Shown here piece after piece: positions 24,379 through 34,229 of a stretch of DNA of 62,755 nucleotides. The stretch is from UBA5266 sp002411545 (GTDB lineage Bacteria; Bacteroidota; Bacteroidia; Bacteroidales; WCHB1-69): contig JAQUWC010000003.1 of the NCBI GenBank assembly GCA_028693085.1, positions 1-62,755 of the forward strand. Direction: 5' to 3'. The notes beneath the pieces are model-generated. The model did not search any database, was not told where the DNA came from, and worked only from the letters and a program-made list of their open reading frames with translations. The position numbers and the translations under genes were made by a program. Every line of letters begins with the position of its first letter. Within the stretch, counting starts at the first letter, position 1.

Positions 24379-27300
24379 ATGAAAAAAGTGAGTTTATTTT
24401 TGTCTGTGATTTTGTTCATGACTATAGAATTAAAATCACAAATTATTATCGTAGAAAATGAAAATTTCGAAACCTATCTATCTACATGGACTGTTCAACC
24501 CACATACGCTTGGATGCCTAATACAAATTTGTATGTAAGCGGGAATCAGTCTTATGTGGGATTTGTTCCGGCACTTAATGGTGATTCGGTATTGTTTACA
24601 ACCCCTTTTTATAATTTGGTTAATTATTCGCAAGTCAAGCTTTATTTTAATCATATATGTAAGGTTAGCAACCAAGATTTGTGTCAAATAGAATATAGAG
24701 AAAATCATCAAAGTGCAGTTTGGAAACCTATTCCTGTTTCATCCTACGAAGGAAATGGAATATATAAACATATGCGCTTTCATGATTCATCCTACGTTGA
24801 ATGGAAAAATGATAGTCTGTTAGCGGTTCCTGATAACACATGGTGGAAACGTGAAGTTTTTGATATTTCCAATGAAGTATGCTTTGCTAATGTACAATTT
24901 CGGTTTAAAATAAAAAAAGGAAATACAACAGGCACCCATTTTTCCTCTGGATGGTTCATAGATGATTTTATCATTCAAGCTTCGGTTCACCCGATTGTGC
25001 CTCCTGAATTGTCGTTTATAACTACTTATCCTGATACTGTTTTTGAAACGGGACCTTTCCCTTTTATCGCCAAAATTAAGTCAAGAACCTTGGCTCCGCT
25101 TAATATACCCGTATTAAAGTATACATCTACATATAATCAGATAGTTACTCACGATTCCATTGTTATGACAGCTGTGGAAGGGGATTCCATTTGGAGCGCT
25201 ACTATACCACAACACGTATACGGTACAGAAATTCAATATTCTGTTTTTGCAGAAGATACAATGGGGAATAATGATTTCAGACAAGGGCATTTTCACATCA
25301 AACGTCTTCCTCCTTACGTCTTAAATTCCGTGGCATTGCATAAAATGGATGCTCCCGATACTGTAGAAAAGTATAATACTTTGATGCCCGTACTAGTTAC
25401 AATAAAAAATAAGGGATTAAATAATTTACAATCAGCTAATATACAATGGTCGGTAAATGGAATAACCCAAACATCCGTTAATTGGTCGGGGAATTTGCCA
25501 GATGGGTTTCAAGATCAAGTTGTTATTGGATCCTATTTGTCAGGAATGCATGGTACATATGATGAAATATGGGTGTGGGTAAAACTACCCAATGGGGTGA
25601 GTGACTCCATTCTGAATGACGATACATTGAAATTAAAAATTTATAATTGCAAAGAATTGTTTGATGGAGACTATATTATTGGACAAAATCCTTTATCGGA
25701 CTTTGCAACCATAAATCTTGCTTTACAGTCATTAAAAAATGCTGATTGCATCAGAGGAGATATTAGGTTTCAGTTAGCGTCAGGAACCTATACTGAGAAC
25801 ATTGATCTGACAAATTTCGCCAATTATTTGAATGGATATTCTCTGACATTAACCTCATTGGCTAATCATAAAGATAGTGTTGTTTTAAATGATACAGCAG
25901 GAACCTTAATTACCATTAATAACACAAATAATATTTATATAAACAGTCTAACGTTAGATGTTGCTCAAAGAGGAACTTATGCGATTGAATTTAAAGGAAG
26001 TGCAAACAATATAGAAATTCGGGATTGTAATATATATGCAAATCCTACGGCTGTTACAGAAGCTTACGCCGGAATAATGAAATCGGAAAACGTGAATGGC
26101 ATAGCAAACAATGTACGTATCATCCATAATGTGTTTGATGGAGGTTTTTTTAATGTTTTTATATTTGGGGGGAATCAAAATTCTTATGCAAATGGATATA
26201 AAATAGATGATAATTTATGTGTAAATGCTGAAAGTAGAGGTATTCATTTATGTTATTTTGAAGCTAGTAGTGTTTCAAATAACCAAATTTATTCTCGCAC
26301 TACAAAACCTAATAATAATTATTTTGTGTATAATTTGGTTTTAGTTTATGGAGTTGTTGATGAAGTAATAGGCAACAAATTAATGATTGATCGTCCTTTA
26401 TCAACTACTAATACGTATTGTCTATATTTATGGAATTTAAATACATCTGTACCTAATCGTGTATTAGTATCCAATAACGAAGTCCGTCTAATTGATAGTA
26501 GTTCGATTACGTATGGTGTTTATACACATACGGCTAAATATGATTTTTTACATAATTCTTTTTACATTCATTCAAAAGTAATTGGGGGTTTAGGCTTACA
26601 TGTTTATAATAGTACGGCTACTATTAATAACAACAGTATTCATTGTATCGGTATGTCTCCTATAGATTTTAGTAGTAGCAGTGTTATTTCAGATTATAAT
26701 AATTTAGTGGGAACAAATTTTCAATTAACGCAATTCAAGGCAAGCAAAGGAACAGATTCAAATTCAGTCAGTATAATACCTGCCTATATCAACGTATCCA
26801 ATAGCTTAGAACTATCCGATTATTCGTCGTTTACATGTCCGCGTTTGCCGAATGTAATATTTGATATAAATACCAATTACCGAACTTCAATAACAACCAT
26901 GGGGGCGTATTCCATCCCCATTTGGGAGGGTTATAACTTAGTGATGCATGCTTTAGTGAGTCCAAGTGTCTTAGAGTATGCAGCTTGTGATGTGCCGGCT
27001 GTATCGGATATCAGAGTAAGTGTTAGAAATAATGGAACCGAATTGATTGATTTCAGTAATACGCCCATGCAATTATCGGTGAAAGTCAATGGCGCAGTGA
27101 GTTTTCAAATAGATACTATTATAAGTTCGGGTTTATTGGCAATAGGAGCGAACGATACGTTTACCGTTACTTCTATGTTTCCAACTTCAGCTATCGGCAA
27201 TTATAATATCAGCGTTTATTTAACGTATGCTTTAGATACCCTACATTCAGATGACACATTGTATGCTGTTTATGTGGTAAGTAGAATCAACTTGCCTTAT

Positions 27301-29097
27301 GATGTAGATTTTAGTTATAATCCTCCGGAATTATGGGTAACTTCTTTAAGTGGAGATATTGTATGGGAACAACAAAGCGGTTCTGGTACGCAGCCCGACA
27401 TTGCACCGGTTTTTGGAAATGGACGCTTAGTGTTTAGGGGTGCCGAAGAAACAGGCTCTTTATCGCAAGCCATTTTTAAAGGAATTGATTTAACCTCTGC
27501 ATCACATCCTCGTTTGGGATTTTGGTATGCACATGATAATACGTTTGGGAGAGATGTTGTTGTTGTGAAATTAGCAACAAATGATTCTTTGTCGCCCATA
27601 ATTTTAACTGCTGTCTTGCGTTATGATCCGAGTTATGCAAATCCAGGATGGAAATATTATGAAATAGACTTATCCCCTTATCAAATGGAAAACTGTGTGA
27701 GCATTATATTTGAAGCATCAGGATTTGGAACGGGAAATCAAAATATAGATAGAATTCGTATCTTTGGATATCAGGATTTAAAATTATCATTACTCATGCC
27801 TGATTTGGATAGTTTCACAAACTGCGATCTCTTCAATAAACCCATTCAAGTTGTTCTTGAAAATTTAAGTACACAGCAAATTATTCTTCCACCTAATACG
27901 GAAATAAAATTGAAAATAAATGCTCCTCAACCTATGAATTATTCCATCCCTGTCAATGGCGTGCTTGAAGGCAATGCTGTAGATACTTTTTTATTGCTTG
28001 ATTCATTTGATTTTTCGCTGTCACAAAGCTATGATTTAACAGCATATATTCAAAGTGTTGATAGCAATTCAATCAATGATACAGATCATGTAATTTATAC
28101 GCTTAATCCTGACATAGCATTAGATTCAATAGGAGGAGTAGATGCTTTTCATTGTAAACAAATTGGTGAAACAGTATATGTGAGTGCCTTTTTGCAAAAT
28201 ATAGGTAATGTGGCTTTGAATAATATTCCTCTGCAAATTACAATTAATCACACTCATACTATTTATGACACCGTGTATACTGCTTTATTGCCCGGGAATA
28301 GTATACAATATCATTTCACTAAACCTTATATAGTACCCAATGCAACACAAGTTCAGCCATATTATCACATTTCTGTTAAAGCAAATTATCCCTGTGATGC
28401 CCAGACGTTGAATGATGAAATAGCTTTTCTTGCTTGTGTGGAAATGGATGCTGTATTTGACCTACGTATAAATGCAATCAACAAACCTCAACAAGGACAT
28501 TGTGATAAAGGATTGACGGATTTATATGCAAAAATTGCATTTATAAATCAAGGGGAAGAAGATTTGTATGATGTTGTTTTGTGTTTGACCATTGATAGTG
28601 CTCACCATATCATGCAAACTCTAAATGATACTTTATCACATATAATGGCGAATTCTACCGTATATTATGAGTTTTCAAAACCTTATTTGGTGCCAAATAT
28701 GAAATCAGTGGAAGATACCTATACGCTGAGTGTTTATTTTGAACGCATGGATAGCGACACCAATGCATTGAATGATACGCTTCGTATGCAAGCTTGTGCT
28801 GTTTTTAATGATGTAGATGTGCGAGCTTATTCTTCTATAAATTGGAATATGGGACAAAATATACCCAATCCGGCATGGACAAAAACTCAAATTCCTTATT
28901 CCATACCTCAGGAGGATAACGTAATTTTCAGTGTAATGAGTATTAACGGCCAATTGCTTTACAGAGAAGAAATCCAAGCTGATGCCGGTTCTCATTTTCT
29001 GGAAATAAATACACAAACGCTGTCTGCCGGTATTTACTATTACAGCATGGAATTCCAAGGTCAACGCATCGTAAAGAAAATGACGATACAGAAATAA
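24379..29097 (+). CDS. Giant T9SS surface protein 1 (jelly-roll, Ig, CARDB and beta-helix)
   Basis: 1572 aa, exported by Sec (signal peptide MKKVSLFLSVILFMTIELKS) and then by T9SS. Order of parts: MAM-like jelly-roll (residues about 25-207), Ig-like domain (DTVFETGPFPFIAKI, 209-309), CARDB-like domain (316-421), one right-handed beta-helix module (DYIIGQNPLSDFATI onward, about 423-841), an adhesin-like connector (841-968), a second jelly-roll (971-1131), CARDB-like repeats, and a type A sorting domain (about 1488-1572) ending GIYYYSMEFQGQRIVKKMTI. No catalytic residues stand out. It is a smaller relative of the giant proteins at 40386 and 48054, sharing the N-terminal domain with the first and the helix module and C-terminal third with the second. 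Probable role: adhesion or surface structure (inference). Confidence 0.93.
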   Translation: MKKVSLFLSVILFMTIELKSQIIIVENENFETYLSTWTVQPTYAWMPNTNLYVSGNQSYVGFVPALNGDSVLFTTPFYNLVNYSQVKLYFNHICKVSNQDLCQIEYRENHQSAVWKPIPVSSYEGNGIYKHMRFHDSSYVEWKNDSLLAVPDNTWWKREVFDISNEVCFANVQFRFKIKKGNTTGTHFSSGWFIDDFIIQASVHPIVPPELSFITTYPDTVFETGPFPFIAKIKSRTLAPLNIPVLKYTSTYNQIVTHDSIVMTAVEGDSIWSATIPQHVYGTEIQYSVFAEDTMGNNDFRQGHFHIKRLPPYVLNSVALHKMDAPDTVEKYNTLMPVLVTIKNKGLNNLQSANIQWSVNGITQTSVNWSGNLPDGFQDQVVIGSYLSGMHGTYDEIWVWVKLPNGVSDSILNDDTLKLKIYNCKELFDGDYIIGQNPLSDFATINLALQSLKNADCIRGDIRFQLASGTYTENIDLTNFANYLNGYSLTLTSLANHKDSVVLNDTAGTLITINNTNNIYINSLTLDVAQRGTYAIEFKGSANNIEIRDCNIYANPTAVTEAYAGIMKSENVNGIANNVRIIHNVFDGGFFNVFIFGGNQNSYANGYKIDDNLCVNAESRGIHLCYFEASSVSNNQIYSRTTKPNNNYFVYNLVLVYGVVDEVIGNKLMIDRPLSTTNTYCLYLWNLNTSVPNRVLVSNNEVRLIDSSSITYGVYTHTAKYDFLHNSFYIHSKVIGGLGLHVYNSTATINNNSIHCIGMSPIDFSSSSVISDYNNLVGTNFQLTQFKASKGTDSNSVSIIPAYINVSNSLELSDYSSFTCPRLPNVIFDINTNYRTSITTMGAYSIPIWEGYNLVMHALVSPSVLEYAACDVPAVSDIRVSVRNNGTELIDFSNTPMQLSVKVNGAVSFQIDTIISSGLLAIGANDTFTVTSMFPTSAIGNYNISVYLTYALDTLHSDDTLYAVYVVSRINLPYDVDFSYNPPELWVTSLSGDIVWEQQSGSGTQPDIAPVFGNGRLVFRGAEETGSLSQAIFKGIDLTSASHPRLGFWYAHDNTFGRDVVVVKLATNDSLSPIILTAVLRYDPSYANPGWKYYEIDLSPYQMENCVSIIFEASGFGTGNQNIDRIRIFGYQDLKLSLLMPDLDSFTNCDLFNKPIQVVLENLSTQQIILPPNTEIKLKINAPQPMNYSIPVNGVLEGNAVDTFLLLDSFDFSLSQSYDLTAYIQSVDSNSINDTDHVIYTLNPDIALDSIGGVDAFHCKQIGETVYVSAFLQNIGNVALNNIPLQITINHTHTIYDTVYTALLPGNSIQYHFTKPYIVPNATQVQPYYHISVKANYPCDAQTLNDEIAFLACVEMDAVFDLRINAINKPQQGHCDKGLTDLYAKIAFINQGEEDLYDVVLCLTIDSAHHIMQTLNDTLSHIMANSTVYYEFSKPYLVPNMKSVEDTYTLSVYFERMDSDTNALNDTLRMQACAVFNDVDVRAYSSINWNMGQNIPNPAWTKTQIPYSIPQEDNVIFSVMSINGQLLYREEIQADAGSHFLEINTQTLSAGIYYYSMEFQGQRIVKKMTIQK

Positions 29098-29200
29098 CGG
29101 TTACTTTAATATAGATGAGCTTATTATTATGTAGCAGCCTTTTTGATGCTTACATTCAATTACTGATTTTTGTACTAAAACACAGATAAACAGTCAACAA

Positions 29201-29231
29201 AAAAGGGATGTAAATTTATCACATCCCTTTT
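29201..29231. terminator. Bidirectional terminator between giant gene 1 and pta
   Basis: AAAAGGGATGT and ACATCCCTTTT pair perfectly over 11 bp with a 9-nt loop. The T-run is longer on the minus strand, serving pta, and shorter on the plus strand, serving the giant gene. Confidence 0.85.
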
Positions 29232-29252
29232 AAATATTTAAATATTATCTTA

Positions 29253-30251
29253 TTAAATATTAGCTTGATTGGCTGTAATGGCTACTACATTCACGATATC
29301 TTCCACGGAGCATCCGCGGGAGAGGTCATTAATGGGAGCGGCCATGCCTTGCATAACAGGTCCCACGGCTTCGGCACCGGCTAATCGCTGAACTAGCTTA
29401 TAGGCAATGTTTCCTACTTCGAGGGTAGGGAATACCAATACGTTGGCTTTTCCTGCAATTAGACTTCCCGGTGCTTTGTTGGCACCTACTTTGGGAACGA
29501 TAGCTGCATCGGCTTGCAATTCACCGTCAATGGCAAGATCGGGAGCTATTTGTTTGGCTAATGCCGTTGCTTCGACTACTTTATCGACCATTTCATGTTT
29601 GGCACTTCCTTTGGTTGAAAAACTTAACATAGCAACACGGGGATCTAAGCCGGCCACACTCTTAGCCGTTTTTGCTGTAACGACAGCAATCTCGGCCAAT
29701 TCTTGTGCATTCGGATTGGGGTGAGCCGCACAATCGGCAAATACCATAATACCATTATCTCCCCATTGTTTGTCTTTCATTATCATAATAAATGCACCCG
29801 AGACAACACTTACTCCGGCTAAAGTTTTTACTATCTGAAAAGCAGGTCGTAAGACATCACCTGTGGCATTCATCGCACCGGCCACTTCACCGTCGGCTTC
29901 TTTGTTTTTAATGAGTAAAGTACCTAAATACAAAGGGTCTTTTGCTAAACGTGTGGCTTTGTCCATATCCATGCCTTTGTGTTTACGTATCTCATACAAC
30001 ATATTGGCATAATATGCTATTTTAGGATTGTTTTCAGGGTCGATTATCTGTGCTTTGTGAATGTAGTTTAAATTCCATTCTTTGGCTTTGTTTAATATTA
30101 ATTCTTTGTTTCCCAATAAGATGAGTCGGGCAATCTTTTCCGATAAAATAATATCGGCAGCTTTTAAGGTTCTTTCTTCCATTCCTTCAGGCAAAACAAT
30201 GCATTTATCGGCTTGTTTGGCCATAGCCTTGATGTTCGTTATTAAATCCAT
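29253..30251 (-). CDS. pta: Phosphate acetyltransferase
   Basis: Converts acetyl-CoA and phosphate to acetyl phosphate in acetate production, or the reverse. 332 aa is the short single-domain form, without the DRTGG regulatory part of enterobacterial Pta. Visible are IVLPEGMEERTLKAADIILS, AGAMNATGDVLRPAFQIVKT, FADCAAHPNPNAQELAEIAV, MLSFSTKGSAKHEMV, DGELQADAAIVPKV and PTLEVGNIAYKLVQRLAGAE, all PTA_PTB family landmarks. No ackA gene adjoins it in this window. A promoter box sits at 30296-30303. Confidence 0.97.
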   Translation of the reverse strand: MDLITNIKAMAKQADKCIVLPEGMEERTLKAADIILSEKIARLILLGNKELILNKAKEWNLNYIHKAQIIDPENNPKIAYYANMLYEIRKHKGMDMDKATRLAKDPLYLGTLLIKNKEADGEVAGAMNATGDVLRPAFQIVKTLAGVSVVSGAFIMIMKDKQWGDNGIMVFADCAAHPNPNAQELAEIAVVTAKTAKSVAGLDPRVAMLSFSTKGSAKHEMVDKVVEATALAKQIAPDLAIDGELQADAAIVPKVGANKAPGSLIAGKANVLVFPTLEVGNIAYKLVQRLAGAEAVGPVMQGMAAPINDLSRGCSVEDIVNVVAITANQANI

Positions 30252-30295
30252 ATCTTTTAAAAATTATTTATTTTTAGGTAAAATTTTAATTCCGA

Positions 30296-30303
30296 CAAAA
30301 TTA
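30296..30303 (-). promoter_or_regulatory. Promoter -7 box of pta
   Basis: Minus strand TAATTTTG matches TAnnTTTG, 45 bases before the pta ATG. Confidence 0.45.
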
Positions 30304-30629
30304 CTAAAAATTAACATGTAAAATAAACGATAAGGATAGATTATTTGTTTAAGATACCAAAGCTGCTTATAAAGTCATATTTGATGGATGTTTTGATAAG
30401 ATTTGGAAATAATGTTTCAATAATCCGAGCATGAGAAAATTGATTGATAAAACGCCAATATACGCAAGAGCTAAAGAGCGGATGAACGATGAATGCTTTT
30501 CAGATTAACGACCGATCTCTGTCGGGTTTGAATTAACTGTTTTATGGAAAGTAAAATGTTAACAAAAAATTGTGAGGAATTTGTTGTGAAGATTATTTTG
30601 ACTTTTATCGGATAATAATGAATTTTATG

Positions 30630-30637
30630 TACTTTTG
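30630..30637 (+). promoter_or_regulatory. Promoter -7 box of the DUF4837 operon
   Basis: TACTTTTG matches TAnnTTTG, 55 bases before the ATG. Confidence 0.5.
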
Positions 30638-30691
30638 CAGCTGTAATTGTAATGTAATTCTACTAAGCGTAATAATATAAGGTAATTAGTT

Positions 30692-31711
30692 ATGATATTG
30701 AAAAATAATAAAATCGGCATAACTTTATATGTAATCATTTCTTTTATATTGGGTTTTACGGCGTGTGAATCAACAGGGACACAAGGCAAGGGTTTGTTGT
30801 CGTCGTCGGGGAGATCGGGAGAGATGTTGGTGGTGTGTCAATCATCGGCATGGAAAGGTGCATTGGGAGATAGTCTGCGTAGTATGTTTATGTCATCGTT
30901 GGAATGTTTACTTCAAAATGAACCATATTTCACTCTTTCACATATTTCAAACGATAAATTTAATGCTATCTATCAGAAACAAAGAAATATTTTATACGTT
31001 GATATCAATTCTTCGTATACAGAAGCAAAAGTTACCGTATCAAAAGATAAATGGGCGTCGCCTCAATTAATAATAACCCTTTTTGTTTCGGATGAAAAAG
31101 CTGCTATTGCATTGGCGGCAACTCATAAGGATAAAATCATGAGTTTGTTTTTAGATTCGGAAATCAAGCGTTTTCAACGTGCTCAATTTGCTCAGCAGGA
31201 TAAGAGTATAGATAAAAAACTTAAAAAATCATATAAACTATCCATGATTGTACCACAGGGATTTATTTTTGCCGTTAAAAATGAAAATTTTTGTTGGATG
31301 CGTAAAGAAACTAAATATTGGGGTCAAAGTATCTTGATATATACGGAAGATTATACGGATACATCTATGTTTTCGAATACGTATATTGTAGCTTTAAGAA
31401 ACAAAATGACGAAACAATATGTGTTCGGCTCTCTGGATAGTTCCTATATGATAGTGGATGAAAAATTTATTCCTACTAAATCTGATTTTTATGATTTTAA
31501 CGGGATGTATGGTGTGAAAACACAAGGAATATGGAAAATGGTGGGTGATTATATGGGTGGAGCGTTTGTGAATTACACCCTTTTAGATACAAAACGAAAC
31601 AGGGTGATTAGTCTTGACGGATTTTTGTATGCTCCTACGGATGATAAACGAGATTTATTAAGGCAGATAGAAGCAGTTTTATTGTCAACTAAACTAGAGA
31701 ATGAAACATAA
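30692..31711 (+). CDS. DUF4837 family lipoprotein
   Basis: 339 aa. The N-terminus is a lipoprotein signal with lipobox FTAC (Cys25), followed by a Ser/Gly linker (GKGLLSSSGRSGEMLVVC). The phrases SSGRSGEMLVVCQSSAWKGA, FCWMRKETKYWGQSILIYTE and YGVKTQGIWKMVGDYMGGAF are what I associate with DUF4837, a Bacteroidota-only family of unknown function. It is expected at the inner leaflet of the outer membrane or in the periplasm. The next gene starts 3 bp after its stop, so the two form an operon; its partner is also exported. Confidence 0.87.
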   Translation: MILKNNKIGITLYVIISFILGFTACESTGTQGKGLLSSSGRSGEMLVVCQSSAWKGALGDSLRSMFMSSLECLLQNEPYFTLSHISNDKFNAIYQKQRNILYVDINSSYTEAKVTVSKDKWASPQLIITLFVSDEKAAIALAATHKDKIMSLFLDSEIKRFQRAQFAQQDKSIDKKLKKSYKLSMIVPQGFIFAVKNENFCWMRKETKYWGQSILIYTEDYTDTSMFSNTYIVALRNKMTKQYVFGSLDSSYMIVDEKFIPTKSDFYDFNGMYGVKTQGIWKMVGDYMGGAFVNYTLLDTKRNRVISLDGFLYAPTDDKRDLLRQIEAVLLSTKLENET

Positions 31712-31714
31712 GAA

Positions 31715-33202
31715 ATGAAACGAATACTATTTTTGTTTTTTGGATTGTGTAGTTATTCTACGCTACTTTTCTCCCAGTCATATAGCCCACCTTTACGTAT
31801 AGAAATTGAAACACCCATGGGAGAGTTCCCTTTTCAGTTGATGCCAATGAAACAACATGGAGTTATACTGTTTTATGAAACAGGAATCGTTGAAAATAAA
31901 CAAGTAAAATGGAGTATCGTATGGTTTGATACTAATTTAAATAAAATTACTACTTCGGATTTCTTTATAGATAAAGGAATGATTATTGAAGCTTTTAATG
32001 GTGACGAGAATGATTTTTATATCTGTATGCAATCCAAATCGCATAGAAGGAATATCCTGTATAATACGGTATTTGTTCACTATAATCTTATTGAAAAAAA
32101 AATAAAAGTTTATTCTTTTAATTTACGTGATCGTGAAGAAGTACAAAGCATGTTTTTGTTTAATAATACCGTATTGTTTACTACTTTATATAACAAACAA
32201 GAAGAAGTTTTACTATTCGACTTGCAACGTTTAAGTGTTAAACCATTCTATACTGAAAATAATCGTACATATTCTCTACAATTTGTTACATTCGATTCCA
32301 TTACACATAGTTTCTGGATAGGAAGTCTTATAGAAAATCAACCGCATTCCGTATTGGTGTTAAATCAGTTAGATACTAACGGAAGCAGTTATTATCAACA
32401 AGAGATTGCGTTTGATCAACAATACAGGCTAAATTATTGTAAATGGGTAGTTACAGATAGTGGTAAAGCCCTTCTCTTGGCGAGTTATGTCCACGCTAAT
32501 GAGATAAATTCAAAAACATTAAGCAATATCAATACCGGCATTGTATCAATGCGATTTTCAAAAGAAGCAATATCAATACCTACATATTATAATTTTTTAT
32601 ATTTAACAAACGAAACACAATTACGATCCAATAAGCAAGATGTTTCATTAAATCTTCAATTGATAGTGAATAATGTTGCTCACAATGATAGTTTGTATAT
32701 TTTTATAGGTGAAGTATATTATCCGGAATATCGACAAGAATATGCCGCCGGATATGGAATGTATGCTTATTCAGCTGCACCGACTACAGTATTCGCCGGA
32801 TACCGATATCAAATTGCCTATGTGTTAGTTTTTAATAAAAATGGAAATTTAGTATGGAATACCCAATTTCAACACAGAGATATTTTGGTGAAAAGTTTAC
32901 GTAATATTTTACATGCATACATAGATGATGAAAATAATGTGTTACTATATTATGGCCTGGGAAGTAATATTAGTTCTACAATAATAAACGATAAGACAGT
33001 TATTCAGTCACTTGATAAAATACCTGTAGAATTGCTTGCTCCTGGTGAACAGATTATTAATAATTATACTACCTTTTGTAAACATTGGTATGCCGATTAT
33101 TTTATTTATTATGGATATCAAACTATTCTGTCTCCCAAGTCAAATAAACGGCAAAAAAGAAAGAGAGATGTTTTGTTTATTAATAAATTGGTGTATAAAT
33201 AA
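31715..33202 (+). CDS. Exported protein of unknown function
   Basis: 495 aa with a signal peptide (MKRILFLFFGLCSYSTLLFS then QSYS). Not recognised. The mature part consists of regular short beta strands with turns such as NGDENDFYICMQ, VVTDSGKALLLASYVH and YIDDENNVLLYYGLG, which suits a beta-propeller. A C-terminal basic stretch KSNKRQKRKRDVL precedes the last strand, and no sorting domain is present. It begins 3 bp after the DUF4837 gene, so it probably works with that lipoprotein. Confidence 0.8.
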   Translation: MKRILFLFFGLCSYSTLLFSQSYSPPLRIEIETPMGEFPFQLMPMKQHGVILFYETGIVENKQVKWSIVWFDTNLNKITTSDFFIDKGMIIEAFNGDENDFYICMQSKSHRRNILYNTVFVHYNLIEKKIKVYSFNLRDREEVQSMFLFNNTVLFTTLYNKQEEVLLFDLQRLSVKPFYTENNRTYSLQFVTFDSITHSFWIGSLIENQPHSVLVLNQLDTNGSSYYQQEIAFDQQYRLNYCKWVVTDSGKALLLASYVHANEINSKTLSNINTGIVSMRFSKEAISIPTYYNFLYLTNETQLRSNKQDVSLNLQLIVNNVAHNDSLYIFIGEVYYPEYRQEYAAGYGMYAYSAAPTTVFAGYRYQIAYVLVFNKNGNLVWNTQFQHRDILVKSLRNILHAYIDDENNVLLYYGLGSNISSTIINDKTVIQSLDKIPVELLAPGEQIINNYTTFCKHWYADYFIYYGYQTILSPKSNKRQKRKRDVLFINKLVYK

Positions 33203-33205
33203 AAA

Positions 33206-33233
33206 GTAGAGACATTGCATGCAACGTCTCTAC
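33206..33233 (-). terminator. Terminator of the serC-serA operon
   Basis: GTAGAGAC and GTCTCTAC are the ends of a 28-bp near-perfect palindrome with TTGCATGCAA in the middle. On the minus strand it is followed by TTTTTATTT, which reaches into the end of the convergent gene. On the plus strand there is no T-run. Confidence 0.75.
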
Positions 33234-33256
33234 CAATCAATATTATTGATAAAAGA

Positions 33257-34177
33257 TTATTTATTCACTTGGAATGTTTTATCGCCTGTGGCAAAGAAAT
33301 TAACAATCTGATTAGCGGATGCTAACCCTGCATTTATATTTGCTTCTGCTGTTTCAGCTCCCATTTTTTTAGGAGTGGCGAAGAAACGGTTTTGAAATTT
33401 TTCGGTCATTTCGCTTGTATTATCGGGAGCAATATCGGAACAGTATTTTAAGTCTGTTCTTTCTTCCATTGCTTTTACCAATTCTTCTTCGTGAATCACT
33501 TCTTTACGAGCTGTATTGATAAGGCATCCACCTTTGGGCATTTGAGTTATCAGTTTATAGCCAATGGATTTTTTGGTTTGTTCATTGGCCGGAATATGCA
33601 ATGAAATAAAATGACAATTTGTATATAATTTTTCTACGCTATCCAGTGGTGTAACACCGTCGGCTTTGATTTTATCGGCAGGAACAAAGGGATCAAAAGC
33701 ATACACTTCCATGCCAAATCCTTTGGCGATGTCGGCAGCTAGTCGTCCAACATTCCCGTAAGCATGTATACCTAATTTTTTACCTTTTAATTCAGATCCG
33801 GTTCCGGGTTTAAAGGTATTGCGCGACATATAAATCATCATACCTATGGCTAATTCGGCAACAGCATTAGAATTTTGACCGGGAGTGTTCATGGCAACAA
33901 TGTTTTTTGCAGAACAAGCGGCTAAATCTAAATTATCGTAACCTGCACCTGCGCGGACCACAATTTTTAATTGTTTTGCGGCATTGATAACTTCTTTAGT
34001 AACTTTATCTGAACGGACTATTAATGCATCTGCATCAGCTACCGCTTTATAGAATTCGTTTACATCGGTATATTTTTCAAGTAAACTCAAACTATGTCCG
34101 GCTTTTTCTACAATGTTACGAATACCGTCAACAGCGGCTTTGGCAAATGGTTTTTCGGTTGCTACTAATATTTTCAT
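33257..34177 (-). CDS. serA: D-3-phosphoglycerate dehydrogenase, Lys variant
   Basis: First step of serine synthesis: 3-phosphoglycerate to 3-phosphohydroxypyruvate with NAD. At 306 aa it is the short form with no ACT domain. Visible are VVRAGAGYDNLDL, the NAD loop GIHAYGNVGRLAADIA (residues 137-151) with Asp162 of the second strand, and Arg224 of NTARKEV. The usual catalytic His of the TPHxGxxTxEA motif is replaced: residues 268-278 read TPKKMGAETAE. A Lys in this place is known from the Bacteroidota/Entamoeba type of this enzyme. It lies 52 bp after serC, the next enzyme of the same pathway. Confidence 0.93.
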   Translation of the reverse strand: MKILVATEKPFAKAAVDGIRNIVEKAGHSLSLLEKYTDVNEFYKAVADADALIVRSDKVTKEVINAAKQLKIVVRAGAGYDNLDLAACSAKNIVAMNTPGQNSNAVAELAIGMMIYMSRNTFKPGTGSELKGKKLGIHAYGNVGRLAADIAKGFGMEVYAFDPFVPADKIKADGVTPLDSVEKLYTNCHFISLHIPANEQTKKSIGYKLITQMPKGGCLINTARKEVIHEEELVKAMEERTDLKYCSDIAPDNTSEMTEKFQNRFFATPKKMGAETAEANINAGLASANQIVNFFATGDKTFQVNK

Positions 34178-34229
34178 ATTTCTTTATTTTTTTAATTGTT
34201 TAACTGTTATAAAATAGGCAGTTCAACGA

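Larger units (their letters stand above)
30252..30691. other. Intergenic stretch between pta and the DUF4837 gene
   Basis: About 440 bases. It holds a promoter box for each flanking gene. A 25-codon frame (30431-30508, MRKLIDKTPIYARAKERMND) exists but has nothing to support it. The rest looks non-coding. Confidence 0.5.

Noticed and set aside
30431..30508. 25-codon ORF in the pta-DUF4837 gap
   Set aside because: Too short, no ribosome-binding or family evidence.
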